Shown: positions 53,027 to 61,912 of the stretch, piece after piece
Layout: each line of letters starts with the position of its first letter
Position numbering within the stretch: the first letter of the stretch is position 1
Assembly: GCF_019168305.1 (NCBI RefSeq)
Contig: NZ_JAHTBI010000036.1
Location: 51,518-115,517 of the forward strand
DNA from: Pseudomonas aegrilactucae
GTDB lineage: Bacteria > Pseudomonadota > Gammaproteobacteria > Pseudomonadales > Pseudomonadaceae
Direction of reading: 5' to 3'
Length of the DNA: 64,000 nucleotides
Made by a program: the position numbers and the translations under genes
The notes under the pieces: model-generated
Told to the model about the DNA's origin: nothing
Seen by the model: only the letters and a program-made list of their open reading frames with translations
Databases searched by the model: none

Positions 53027-55045
53027 ATGCCCACCGGATACGCAAACGGTGCCGAGGTGTACCGCGAAGCGTATTGCCGTGGGCTGAAGCCCGACCCCGA
53101 GTTGTGGGTGGATGAATGGGCGGACGAGTACATGCGGATCCCGCGTGATACCGGCGCCGCCGAGCCCGGCAAATACCGCACGGAGCGCACACCGTACGCA
53201 CGTGAACCCATGCGCTGCCTGTCACCGAGCCATCCCTGTAAACGGGTGGTCACCATGGTGGCCTCGCAGCTGATGAAAACTCAGATCGCCTTGAACTGGA
53301 TCGGCGCGCTGATCCACATGTCGCCGTCCAACATCCTGACCCTGCTGCCAAGCTTGAGCCTGGCCAAGCGTGTGTCGGCGCGGCTCGGCAAGACCATCAA
53401 GGCCACCCCGGTGTTGTGCGAGCGTGTTGCCTCGCCACGTTCGCGGGACTCACGCAACACCATGGACACCAAGGAGTTCGAGGGCGGCTCGCTGTATGCA
53501 ACCACTGCGGGCTCTGCGGCTAACCTGGCCGAGCTGTCAGCGCGCTTCGTGTACGGCGACGAGATTGACCGCTGGGACGTGGACGTTGACGAGGAGGGCG
53601 ACCCGATCGAGCTGGCCGAGACCAGGGGCAGTACCTTCGGCCGCAATGCCAAGTTCTACTTCTCCAGCTCACCGACGATCAAGGGTGCATCACGCATTGC
53701 CGATCTGTTCGAGACCAGTGACCAGCGTCACTACTACGTGCCGTGCCCGACCTGCGGACACATGCAGACCCTTGAGTGGGAGCGCCTGCTGTACTCGCAG
53801 GACTTGAGCACTGTGCATTACCAGTGCGCTGGGCCGACCTGCGACGTGCTGATTGAGGAGCACCACAAGGGCGAGATGCTCACCCGAGGTGAGTGGCGCT
53901 CGCACGCTGACGGTGACGGCGAGACGGTGGGCTTCCACCTCAATGCGTTGTATGCCCCGCTGGGCTGGCAGGACTGGGCCTCGCTGGCCAAGCAGTACGA
54001 AAAGGCCAAGAAAGCTCAGGAGCGTGGCGACCTGGAACCCATGCAGGTGTTCTACAACACCCGTCTGGCCAAGGTGTGGGACAGCGCGCAAGAGCAGACC
54101 AAGGCCGAAGCGCTGCAAGCCCGCGCCCTGCAGGAAGACTTCGTGCTCGGCACCCTGGCGGTGGGTGTGCTTTCGCTGACCGCTGCCGTCGACGTTCAGG
54201 CCAACCGGCTTGAGATGATCACCATTGGCTGGGGGGTCGGCATGGAGCGCTGGGTGGTCGATCACCAGGTGATCATGGGCGACCCCTCGGACGACCGCAC
54301 CTGGGCCGCCCTCGACGAGAAACTCAAGGAACGCTATCGGCATCCCTGTGGCGTCAGCTTGGCGATCCTCGCCACCGCGATCGACTCTGGCGGTCACCAT
54401 ACCCATGAGGTGTACCAGTTCTGCCGTATCCGGCGCTGGCGCAATGTCTTTGCGGTGAAGGGGGCGAGCAAGTCCGGCAAGCCGGTGATTGCACAGCGCC
54501 CGTCCCTGGTCGACGTGACTTGGAAAGGTCAAACCGAACGCAACGGCGCTGAGCTGTGGATCGTCGGTACCGACACCGCCAAGGACTGGATCTACAACCG
54601 TTACCCCGTCGAGACGGGTCCAGGCGCCTTGCACTTCGCCAAGGACTTGCCTACGGACTTCTTTGATCAGTGCGTGGCTGAGCGCAAGGTCGCGCGGTAC
54701 GTGAAGGGGTACAAGCGGATCGAGTGGGTCAAGGGCAAGGCGGATCGCAACGAAGCACTTGACCTGATGGTGTACAGCTTGGCGATGGCCCATTACCTGG
54801 GCCTTCACCGCTACGGCGAGCACGACTGGGCCCGGATGCGCCAAGCCCTGGCCCAAGCCAATCTGTTCGACGATTCCGCCCAGGCACCCGCAGCTGCTGA
54901 ACGAGATGTGCAGGCAGAACCTGATGCTCCACAACCGGTACCGCGACCGCAGCCAGTCGCCGTGGCGCCGAGCCCAACACCGCGCCCCGCCCCGCAATCC
55001 ATGCAACGCCGCGCTTCCACCAGCGGCTACCTGAAGAGACGCTGA
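53027..55045 (+). CDS. Terminase large subunit (gpA family)
   Basis: The 672-residue protein is of the lambda gpA family (ATPase plus nuclease). It shows the ATPase fold with MVASQLMKTQIALNWIGALI in the Walker A position and VYGDEIDRWD as Walker B-like acid motif. A CxxC pair (CPTCGHMQTLEW) and a C-terminal nuclease part follow. It cuts concatemers at cos and pumps DNA into the prohead. The proline-rich last 60 residues may bind the portal. Confidence 0.93.
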   Translation: MPTGYANGAEVYREAYCRGLKPDPELWVDEWADEYMRIPRDTGAAEPGKYRTERTPYAREPMRCLSPSHPCKRVVTMVASQLMKTQIALNWIGALIHMSPSNILTLLPSLSLAKRVSARLGKTIKATPVLCERVASPRSRDSRNTMDTKEFEGGSLYATTAGSAANLAELSARFVYGDEIDRWDVDVDEEGDPIELAETRGSTFGRNAKFYFSSSPTIKGASRIADLFETSDQRHYYVPCPTCGHMQTLEWERLLYSQDLSTVHYQCAGPTCDVLIEEHHKGEMLTRGEWRSHADGDGETVGFHLNALYAPLGWQDWASLAKQYEKAKKAQERGDLEPMQVFYNTRLAKVWDSAQEQTKAEALQARALQEDFVLGTLAVGVLSLTAAVDVQANRLEMITIGWGVGMERWVVDHQVIMGDPSDDRTWAALDEKLKERYRHPCGVSLAILATAIDSGGHHTHEVYQFCRIRRWRNVFAVKGASKSGKPVIAQRPSLVDVTWKGQTERNGAELWIVGTDTAKDWIYNRYPVETGPGALHFAKDLPTDFFDQCVAERKVARYVKGYKRIEWVKGKADRNEALDLMVYSLAMAHYLGLHRYGEHDWARMRQALAQANLFDDSAQAPAAAERDVQAEPDAPQPVPRPQPVAVAPSPTPRPAPQSMQRRASTSGYLKRR

Positions 55046-55046
55046 T

Positions 55047-55253
55047 ATGGCCTATACCCAGAAGCACCTCGACGCTGTTGAGGCGGCGATCGCACGCGGC
55101 GAGAAAACCGTGCGCTATGCCGATCGCACCGTGGAGTACCGTTCCGTTGATGAGCTGCTCCAGGCCCGTGACGTAATCCGCACCAGCCTTTCAAATGCCA
55201 CCGGGCCTCGCTCGCGTGTCGTTCGACTGAGTCACGGAGGGAAGGGCCTGTGA
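55047..55253 (+). CDS. Head-tail joining protein gpW
   Basis: The 68-residue protein (MAYTQKHLDAVEAAIARGEK) matches lambda gpW in length and its helix-hairpin pattern (TVEYRSVDELLQARDVIRTS). gpW plugs the portal after DNA packaging and forms the tail-binding site. It lies between terminase and portal genes, as in lambda. Confidence 0.92.
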   Translation: MAYTQKHLDAVEAAIARGEKTVRYADRTVEYRSVDELLQARDVIRTSLSNATGPRSRVVRLSHGGKGL

Positions 55254-56731
55254 GTACTCGCTATCCGACGCTGACGCGCTCGGGGTTCCTGCTGCCGGAA
55301 CGGATCAAGGCCAGCTATGAAGGCGCCGCCGAGGGACGGCGATCGTCGAGCTGGGATGCGCCCGATACCGGGGTCAACAGCCTGATCATGCCGGCCCTGC
55401 GCAACTTGCGCTCGCGGTCGCGGGCAGCGGTACGCAATGATCCGTACGCAGCAAATGCGATCGACCGCCGGGTCAGCAACCTGATCGGAACCGGCATCAC
55501 CCCGCAGCCCCGCTTGAAAGACAAGGACCTGCGCTCGCAACTGCAGGAGTTGTGGGAAGACTGGGTCGATGAGTCGGACGCGGATCAGCTGACCGATTTC
55601 TACGGCCAGCAGACGCTGGTGGCGCGCACCGTCGAGCAGTCAGGCGAGTGCTTTGTGCGTATCCGGCCGCGCCGGCTGGAGGATGGTCTGGCGGTGCCAC
55701 TGCAACTGCAGTGCCTGGCACCTGAGTTCGTGCCGCACGACAAGTTCGAGCTGACGAAGGACGGCAACATCATCCGCGCCGGCATCGAGTTCAACAGCCA
55801 GGGGCAGCGGGTTGCGTACTGGTGCTATCGGTCGCACCCCAGCGACATGGCTGCCCTGAACGCAGGCTACAACATCCTGGTGCGAGTGCCTGCCAGCCAG
55901 ATGCTGCACATCTTCGAGCCCGTTGAGCCCGGCCAGCTTCGCGGGGTTCCACGCCTTGCGCCAGTACTCAAACGGTTGCGCAGCCTGGACAACTATGACG
56001 ACGCGGTGCTGTTCCGCCAGGAGGTGGCCAATCTGTTTGCCGGCTTCATTCGCAAACCAGCCAGCGATGGACCGCCGATGCTCGATCCGGTGACCGGGGC
56101 ACCGATCAAGACCGGTTCTGACGGGTTCACGCCGATGGTGGCGCTTGAGCCTGGGACGATGCAGGAGCTGCTGCCAGGTGAAGAGGTTGAGTTCTCCAAG
56201 CCCCCCGATGGCGGTAACAACTACCCCGACTTCATGCGACAGCAACTCATGGCTGCAGCGGCCGGTGCAAGCCTGCCGTACGAGCTGATGACAGGCGATA
56301 TGCGTGGCGTCAATGATCGGACAATTCGCGTCGTGCTCAACGAGTTTCGCCGCCGGCTGGAGCAACTGCAGTTCGCCGTCTACGTCCACCAGTTGTGCCG
56401 GCCTGTACGCGCAGCATGGTTGGACATGGCAGTGCTATCCGGTGCGCTCGATCTGGCGGACTACGGGCAGCGCCGCCGCGAGTATCTGCGGACCCGCTGG
56501 GTGCCGCAGGGCTGGGCCTATATCCAGCCGGTGCAGGACGTTCAGTCACGCGCCATGGAGATCAACGCGGGCCTGACTTCACGCAGCGAGATGTGCCTGC
56601 GTTCCGGTACCGACGCCGAGATCGTCGACCAGGAGAACGCCGCCGACGCGGCCCGCGCCCAGGCGCTTGGCCTGAATTACAGCACCTTGTCGTCCATCGA
56701 TGAGGAACCCGACGAGAAGGAGAAACCATGA
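55250..56731 (+). CDS. Portal protein (lambda gpB family)
   Basis: The 493-residue portal protein starts at a GTG overlapping the gpW stop by four bases. Features such as ARAVRNDPYAANAIDRRVSN-like stretch (RNDPYAANAIDRRVSNLIGT), RIRPRRLEDGLAVPLQLQCL and NYPDFMRQQLMAAAAGASLP are typical of the lambda portal family. It forms the dodecameric ring through which DNA enters and leaves the head. Confidence 0.93.
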   Translation: MSTRYPTLTRSGFLLPERIKASYEGAAEGRRSSSWDAPDTGVNSLIMPALRNLRSRSRAAVRNDPYAANAIDRRVSNLIGTGITPQPRLKDKDLRSQLQELWEDWVDESDADQLTDFYGQQTLVARTVEQSGECFVRIRPRRLEDGLAVPLQLQCLAPEFVPHDKFELTKDGNIIRAGIEFNSQGQRVAYWCYRSHPSDMAALNAGYNILVRVPASQMLHIFEPVEPGQLRGVPRLAPVLKRLRSLDNYDDAVLFRQEVANLFAGFIRKPASDGPPMLDPVTGAPIKTGSDGFTPMVALEPGTMQELLPGEEVEFSKPPDGGNNYPDFMRQQLMAAAAGASLPYELMTGDMRGVNDRTIRVVLNEFRRRLEQLQFAVYVHQLCRPVRAAWLDMAVLSGALDLADYGQRRREYLRTRWVPQGWAYIQPVQDVQSRAMEINAGLTSRSEMCLRSGTDAEIVDQENAADAARAQALGLNYSTLSSIDEEPDEKEKP

Positions 56732-57882
56732 AACCGCTGTTGCCGTTTCGCATTTTCAACAAGGCCAAAACCGCTTTGCCGGTCGAGGATGAGCACTGGT
56801 ACAGCATCAAGGCTGAGGCCCGGCCCGAACAGACTCTCATCGAAATCTACATCTATGGTGAGATTGGTGGGTGGGGCATCACGGCCAGCCAGTTCATTCG
56901 GGACCTCAGGGCGCTCGACGACGGTGTATCGCCTGTGGTCGTCGCCTTCAACACCATCGGCGGCGACCTGTTCGATGGTTTGGCGATTCACAACGCACTG
57001 AGCCGCCTGGGTGAGCGCTGCACGGCGCGCATCGATGCGTTGGCAGCCAGTGCCGGCGGCATTGCGGCTTGCGGTGCGCACCGTGTGGTGATGGCATCCA
57101 ATTCCATTCTCATGGTGCACAACCCCTGGACCTATACGGAGGGGGATGCTGAGGACCTGCGAAAGGTCGCCGATGTGCTCGACCAGACGCTGGAAGCCAT
57201 CATCGCGGCCTACAAGGCCAAGGCGCCGGACATTGATGACGCCGAGCTGCGCCGCCTGGTGAATGATGAAACCTGGCTGACGGCACAGGAAGCCTTGGCC
57301 CTGGGCCTTGCCGACGAGGTGAGTAACGGGGTCGAGGTCAAGGCGTGCCTCGGCCAGGGCGCTGCCATGCAGCGATATCGACAGACGCCCAAGGCCCTGA
57401 TCAAGCAGCTCAACGAGTCTGCTGCCGACCCAGAGACGCCTCCGGCTATTCCGGACGATCCTGCCCCCGGTGATCCTCCTGAGCCTGTGGCGGGCGATTC
57501 AGCCGCGCTCGCCCTGATGATCACGCAGGCCTGTACCAAGGCTGGGATCAGCAACCTGGTCGAACCTTTGATTGCTTCCACCAAGCTGGCCGACACCACC
57601 ACTGTGCAGGCCGCATTGACGCGTGCAAAAGCGGTGCGCGATTTGTGCGTGGCCGCGCGACTGCCCGAGCTGACGGGTGAGTTCGTGAAGGCCGGTCTGG
57701 ATGCCCAGGCCGTGCGTGCTCGGCTGTTCGACAGGCTGGTCGGGTCCGGCAAGGGCTTCGAGATCGACAACAGCCTGCCACCTGCCGACGACCTGCCGGA
57801 AAAGGTCAAGGCGCAACTCCCCAACCCTAACGCTATCTGGGCTGCCCGCCGGCAGGCCACCAACAAAGGAGCACGACCATGA
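56728..57882 (+). CDS. ClpP-like head maturation protease/scaffold
   Basis: The 384-residue protein has an N-terminal ClpP/S49-type protease domain with Ser108 (ALAASAGGIAA) and His131 (MVHNPW), and FNTIGGDLFDGLAIHNAL near the substrate groove. The C-terminal part, with a proline-rich linker (about 235-260), is likely the scaffold. It corresponds to lambda gpC with its Nu3 scaffold part. It overlaps the portal stop by four bases. Confidence 0.9.
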   Translation: MKPLLPFRIFNKAKTALPVEDEHWYSIKAEARPEQTLIEIYIYGEIGGWGITASQFIRDLRALDDGVSPVVVAFNTIGGDLFDGLAIHNALSRLGERCTARIDALAASAGGIAACGAHRVVMASNSILMVHNPWTYTEGDAEDLRKVADVLDQTLEAIIAAYKAKAPDIDDAELRRLVNDETWLTAQEALALGLADEVSNGVEVKACLGQGAAMQRYRQTPKALIKQLNESAADPETPPAIPDDPAPGDPPEPVAGDSAALALMITQACTKAGISNLVEPLIASTKLADTTTVQAALTRAKAVRDLCVAARLPELTGEFVKAGLDAQAVRARLFDRLVGSGKGFEIDNSLPPADDLPEKVKAQLPNPNAIWAARRQATNKGARP

Positions 57883-58226
57883 GCAACATCCATCGCGAAA
57901 CGGTGCACGCCGGTGAGTTTCTGCTGAGCGAAGGTGCAGGCAAGATCTCCCGCGAGGCGATCAGCGTCGTGGCCGGCCCGGCCCTCATCGCCGGCCAGGT
58001 ACTCGGCCTGGTGACCGCGACAGGTGAGTTTGCACCCTACGATCCGGAGGCCGAAGACGGTAGCGAGAACGCGGCCTGCATCCTGTTCGCTTCCATCGGC
58101 GAGTCTGAGGTCGCACGGCCTGGCCGAGCAGTGGTTCGGCTGGCCGAGGTGACCGAAAGCCTGCTCACCGGCCTGGACCTCGACGCCGAAAAGGCCCTGG
58201 CGACGCACTACATCATCGTTCGCTGA
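57879..58226 (+). CDS. Head decoration protein (gpD-like)
   Basis: The 115-residue protein (MSNIHRETVHAGEFLLSEGA) matches lambda gpD-type decoration proteins, which trimerise on the capsid after expansion and stabilise it. It follows the protease by an ATGA overlap and precedes the major capsid gene, as in lambda. Confidence 0.9.
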   Translation: MSNIHRETVHAGEFLLSEGAGKISREAISVVAGPALIAGQVLGLVTATGEFAPYDPEAEDGSENAACILFASIGESEVARPGRAVVRLAEVTESLLTGLDLDAEKALATHYIIVR

Positions 58227-58246
58227 AGCGATCACAACTTTCCCCG

Positions 58247-58268
58247 AACCCCGCCCTGAGCGGGGTTT
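58247..58268 (+). terminator. Hairpin between decoration and major capsid genes
   Basis: The stem AACCCCGC/GCGGGGTT has a five-base loop and only a weak T run after it. It could attenuate or process the transcript before the major capsid gene, where high expression is needed. Confidence 0.5.
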
Positions 58269-58288
58269 ATGCTTTCTGGAGTATCCCC

Positions 58289-59284
58289 ATGGCCGACATC
58301 GCCATTTTTCAGGACGACGCATTCGGCGTTGCCGCACTCACCGCCGCAATCAATGAGCAGGAGCTGGTACCGGGTCGACTGGCCGCACTAGGCCTGTTCG
58401 AAGAGGAGGGAGTCACGACCCTGACCGTGCAGATCGAGAAAGACGGTGACAAGCTGGCCCTGGTACCTGCAGGTGAACGTGGTACCTCGGGGCTGGTCGT
58501 CACTGGCAGCAAGCGTGTTTTGCTGCCGTTCAACACCGTGCACCTGCCACAGCGCTTTGCTATCCAGGCCGATGAGATCCAGGGCATTCGTGCCTTCGGC
58601 ACCCAGACTGAGCTGCAGGCCGTGCAGGATGTGGTGAACAAGCGCCTGGATAAGGCGCGTCGTCAGTTGGATACGACCCACGAGTTCCACCGCATGGGCG
58701 CGTTGAACGGCAAAGTGCTTGATGCCGATGGCAGCTCGGTTCTGCTGGATATCTATGATCGCTTCGGCGTTCAGCGGCGAACCCTCTCGATGGGGCTGAA
58801 CGACCCTGAAACGAATATCCAGGTGCAGTGCGTCGACGCGTTGGACATGCAGGAAGACTCGCTGGGCAGTGTGACCACGACTTCCTCGCGAGCTTTCTGC
58901 GGCAAGACGTTCTGGAAAAAGCTGATCGCGCACCCCTCGGTGGTCGAGACCTATAAGTACAGCGAACAAGCCGCATCCTTGCGAGCGGATGGTCGGATGT
59001 CGTTCGAATTTGGAGGCATCAGTTGGGAGCGCTACCGTGGCAAGGTAGGTAGTGTCGCGTTCATTGCCGACGATGAAGCGCGCCTGGTACCCGAGGGCGT
59101 GCCGGAAATGTTCTTGTCGGTGTATGCCCCAGCCGACTATATGGAAACGGTCAACACGCAGGGCCTGCCTTACTACAGCAAGCTCGAGCCGATGCCGTTC
59201 GGCAAGGGTGTTGCCGGTGAGGCTCAGTCCAACCCGCTGCATATCTGCACCCGGCCAAGTGCAGTCATTCACCTGAAGCTCTGA
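58289..59284 (+). CDS. Major capsid protein (lambda gpE family)
   Basis: The 331-residue protein has the gpE-type HK97 fold: conserved stretches LVVTGSKRVLLPFNTVHLPQ, the E-loop region and ISWERYRGKVGSVAFIADDE. Its length is close to lambda gpE (341). It forms the icosahedral shell with the decoration protein. It has its own ribosome binding site (CTGGAG). Confidence 0.93.
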   Translation: MADIAIFQDDAFGVAALTAAINEQELVPGRLAALGLFEEEGVTTLTVQIEKDGDKLALVPAGERGTSGLVVTGSKRVLLPFNTVHLPQRFAIQADEIQGIRAFGTQTELQAVQDVVNKRLDKARRQLDTTHEFHRMGALNGKVLDADGSSVLLDIYDRFGVQRRTLSMGLNDPETNIQVQCVDALDMQEDSLGSVTTTSSRAFCGKTFWKKLIAHPSVVETYKYSEQAASLRADGRMSFEFGGISWERYRGKVGSVAFIADDEARLVPEGVPEMFLSVYAPADYMETVNTQGLPYYSKLEPMPFGKGVAGEAQSNPLHICTRPSAVIHLKL

Positions 59285-59286
59285 TC

Positions 59287-59601
59287 ATGAGCTTTCGAGA
59301 TCTGATCGGCACAGTGGATGAGGCGGTGTTCGAGGCGCTCGGTGACACGGCATTCATCGAGGGGCGCGAAGTGCTCGGCATGTTCTCCGTGCCGTGGCTA
59401 CAGCCCAAGCTGGGCAAGATCATCACTGCCTTGCGCGAGCCGCATCTGGTGGTGCGGGTTGGTGATTCCGAGGAGGTCGCGCCTGGGCAGGTCGTGCGCA
59501 TCGAGTTACCTGAGTACGACGGCGGTGGCACGTACACCTTGGTGCGTGTCGAGCCGGGTGGTGATGGCCTGGTCGCCCTGGTGCTGAGGCTCAAACCGTG
59601 A
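59287..59601 (+). CDS. Putative head-tail joining protein (gpFII-like)
   Basis: The 104-residue beta-rich protein (MSFRDLIGTVDEAVFEALGD) comes right after the capsid gene, where lambda carries its head completion protein FII. The fold pattern (short helix, then a small beta barrel) fits. It starts two bases after the capsid stop. Confidence 0.65.
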   Translation: MSFRDLIGTVDEAVFEALGDTAFIEGREVLGMFSVPWLQPKLGKIITALREPHLVVRVGDSEEVAPGQVVRIELPEYDGGGTYTLVRVEPGGDGLVALVLRLKP

Positions 59602-60260
59602 GCGTCGGCAGTTACACCAAGCAGTCAGCCGGGGGCGGGATGATCACCCTGCAGACTTCTGCCACTGACCTGCAGGCGTTCAAGGAATTTGCGGCAGTCG
59701 TGCCGAAAGCTGCCGCAGCCGCGCAGCGGCGTGCAATTAACAAGACCTTGCGTTGGCTGGTGACGCACATCGGTCGGGCTGTCAGCCGCAAGGAGCGTAT
59801 CGCCGTCGCCGCTGTGCGGCAGCGGTTGCGTGCCTTCCCGGTAACTGCCAACGGCATCGGCAAGCTTTGGTTTGGTATCAACCCGATTGAGGCCAGTCGT
59901 ATCGGTCGCGCTCGACAGGGCCAGGCCGGGGTCTCGGTGGCTGGGCGGCGTTATCAGGGGGCCTTCTTCAAGAAGGTCTATGGCAGCAAGGCCGACATCT
60001 GGATTCGCACCGGCAGCAAACACTTCAGGGCCGCTGATTACCCGAACAGCGATGTTTCGGGGGGCGGTGGCTTTCGTACTGGTTGGGTCTCGGAGAATGA
60101 CAGCCGCTTCCCGTTGGCCAAGGCAAAGGTGTCGCTGGAGGACGTGAGGCCACTGTTCGAGCAATGGGTGCGTCGGGCTGATGAGCGACTTTTGGAGATC
60201 CTGCAGCAGGAACTCAACTTCGAAATTCAGAAGTACCTGAAAGGAGGTGCGCGTGGGTGA
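59598..60260 (+). CDS. Minor tail/head completion protein (gpZ-like)
   Basis: The 220-residue basic protein (MSVGSYTKQSAGGGMITLQT) resembles the phage gpZ family (KRAINKTLRWLVTHIGRAV-like stretch RAINKTLRWLVTHIGRAVSR). It starts with a GTG overlapping the previous stop. gpZ joins the tail to the head or ends the tail tube. Confidence 0.72.
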   Translation: MSVGSYTKQSAGGGMITLQTSATDLQAFKEFAAVVPKAAAAAQRRAINKTLRWLVTHIGRAVSRKERIAVAAVRQRLRAFPVTANGIGKLWFGINPIEASRIGRARQGQAGVSVAGRRYQGAFFKKVYGSKADIWIRTGSKHFRAADYPNSDVSGGGGFRTGWVSENDSRFPLAKAKVSLEDVRPLFEQWVRRADERLLEILQQELNFEIQKYLKGGARG

Positions 60261-60765
60261 TGAAGCGCTTAGCCTTGATAGGTTATATGCCGCGATCGAA
60301 GCTCACATCAGTGCGGCGGTACCGGGCCTGGAATTGGTGGCCACAATGCCCCATATGCTCCAGCAGTTGCCCGTGCCAGCAGTCGTGATCGAAGTAGTGG
60401 AGTTTGAGCCGGGCAAGGATCGCGGCACTGGCGAGACGGCTTTGGTGGTGCGGTTTGAGGCGCGTGTGATCGTGGCGCCAGAGCAGGAGGACTGTCAGCA
60501 GCAGGCAGCGTTTGTCGCTGCGCAGATGACCGGCCTTTTGCGTATGCAGTCGTGGGGGCTGGATGTTGAGTTTGCGGAGTTCGTGCGTGCGGCCCAGGAC
60601 TGGACCCGCCCTGAGCTTGACGGTTACGCCGTCTGGGTTGTGGAGTGGACTCAGCAGATTCATCTGGGCGAACAGGAATGGTCATGGCCCAACCAGCCAC
60701 CCGGTACTCTGGTGTTCCAGGTTGGGCCTGATGCTGAAAGCGTCGAGCCGGAGGATCTGCAATGA
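60253..60765 (+). CDS. Phage tail terminator-like protein
   Basis: The 170-residue protein starts at a GTG (60253) with AAGGAGG five bases upstream, overlapping the previous gene by eight bases. It is acidic with no motif I can name. Its place between gpZ-like and gpV-like genes is that of tail terminator or completion proteins. Confidence 0.6.
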   Translation: MGDEALSLDRLYAAIEAHISAAVPGLELVATMPHMLQQLPVPAVVIEVVEFEPGKDRGTGETALVVRFEARVIVAPEQEDCQQQAAFVAAQMTGLLRMQSWGLDVEFAEFVRAAQDWTRPELDGYAVWVVEWTQQIHLGEQEWSWPNQPPGTLVFQVGPDAESVEPEDLQ

Positions 60766-61340
60766 CTTACGCAAGCGCACAGCATGACCGCATGCTGGCC
60801 AGCCTTGTCATGCCCTGCAGCGTAGTTGGGGTCGATCTGGCGGCAGCGATGGTGCGTGTATCGGACGGTGCAGGCTGGACCAGTGCATGGGTGCGCTGGC
60901 ACAGCCAAGCTGCGGGCAAGGCGCGGCACTGGCGGGCGCCGAGCATGGGCGAGCAGGGCGTGCTGATCAGCCCCAGTGGAGAGCCGGCGCAGGGCACATT
61001 CGTGCCGGGTCTGTATGGCAATGCCGGCGCACAGCCGGACAATCGCGATCACGTCGAGGTGTGGCGCTTCGATGATGGCGGCTCGCTGGTCTACGACTGG
61101 CAGGCCAAGACCTACGCCATCGACCTGCCCAGCGGCAGCGTTACCACCAAGGTCGGCGGCAGTACGGTAGTGGTCACGGACGACGCGATCACGGTGCTGA
61201 CTGGCAGCGTCACGATTACCGGGGCAATCACCCTGAACGGTGATGTGCAACTCAATGGCGCCCTGCGCGTAGCCGGTGACATCAATGGCGGCGGCAAGAT
61301 CATCGACACGGGTGGCAACACGCCCAACCACAAACACTGA
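60762..61340 (+). CDS. Baseplate assembly protein V (P2 gpV-like)
   Basis: The 192-residue protein has an OB-fold N-terminal part (VRWHSQAAGKARHWRAPSMG, then EQGVLISPSG) and a C-terminal beta-helix with repeating short strands (TVLTGSVTITGAITLNGDVQ) ending in a histidine-rich tip HKH. This is the P2 tail spike that pierces the membrane, with histidines that can bind a metal. It shows that the tail is contractile. Confidence 0.92.
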   Translation: MTYASAQHDRMLASLVMPCSVVGVDLAAAMVRVSDGAGWTSAWVRWHSQAAGKARHWRAPSMGEQGVLISPSGEPAQGTFVPGLYGNAGAQPDNRDHVEVWRFDDGGSLVYDWQAKTYAIDLPSGSVTTKVGGSTVVVTDDAITVLTGSVTITGAITLNGDVQLNGALRVAGDINGGGKIIDTGGNTPNHKH

Positions 61341-61342
61341 CC

Positions 61343-61366
61343 AGCCCGCCCAGCGCGGGCTTTTTT
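61343..61366 (+). terminator. Intrinsic terminator inside the tail operon
   Basis: The stem AGCCCGC/GCGGGCT with a five-base loop is followed by six T. It lies between the spike gene and the next tail gene. Confidence 0.75.
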
Positions 61367-61382
61367 ACACCTGGAGAATGAC

Positions 61383-61580
61383 ATGGCGACACCGAAGAAA
61401 ACCGAGCCTGAGGCGCCTGCAGGCGCAACAGCGTTTCGCGACACTGTGTTTACCTCCCGTACCTTGATCCTGCCGGATGGGCGTTCATTGCCCGTGGCGC
61501 AGAACCGCGTCATCGCCGGGCCTGGCGATACGATTGCTCTGGAGTACCTGCAGGGCCATCCGGATCTGCAGCAGGAGTGA
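61383..61580 (+). CDS. Small phage protein
   Basis: The 65-residue protein (MATPKKTEPEAPAGATAFRD) is not recognised; the N-terminus is proline- and lysine-rich. GGAG lies seven bases before its ATG. It sits in the baseplate block, so a tail role is likely. Confidence 0.65.
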   Translation: MATPKKTEPEAPAGATAFRDTVFTSRTLILPDGRSLPVAQNRVIAGPGDTIALEYLQGHPDLQQE

Positions 61581-61585
61581 CCCCC

Positions 61586-61912
61586 ATGATCGGCCTGGAT
61601 CGCCGTACCGGGCTGGCACTGTCGGGCATCGAGCACCTGCGCCAGTCCATCGAAGACATCCTGACCACGCCGCTCGGCAGCCGGCGCATGCGTCCTGACT
61701 ACGGCAGCAAGCTGCGCCGCTTTGTCGATCTGCCGGTCAATGACGGATGGAAAAGTGCGGTGCAGGCCGAGGTGGCTCGCTCGCTGAGCCGCTGGGAGCC
61801 TCGCCTGAAGCTTGAGCGCGTGCGTGTGGTCGCGGTGCTGGGCGGCCAGATCACCCTGCAATTGACCGGGCTGTACCTGGGCGACAGCCAACTGCTGGAG
61901 GTGACGGCATGA
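61586..61912 (+). CDS. Baseplate protein W (gp25-like)
   Basis: The 108-residue protein (MIGLDRRTGLALSGIEHLRQ) is a gp25/P2 gpW-type baseplate wedge: SIEDILTTPLGSRRMRPDYG is its signature. The ATG at 61586 is chosen over an in-frame GTG. It starts the sheath and is homologous to a part of type VI secretion baseplates. Confidence 0.9.
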   Translation: MIGLDRRTGLALSGIEHLRQSIEDILTTPLGSRRMRPDYGSKLRRFVDLPVNDGWKSAVQAEVARSLSRWEPRLKLERVRVVAVLGGQITLQLTGLYLGDSQLLEVTA

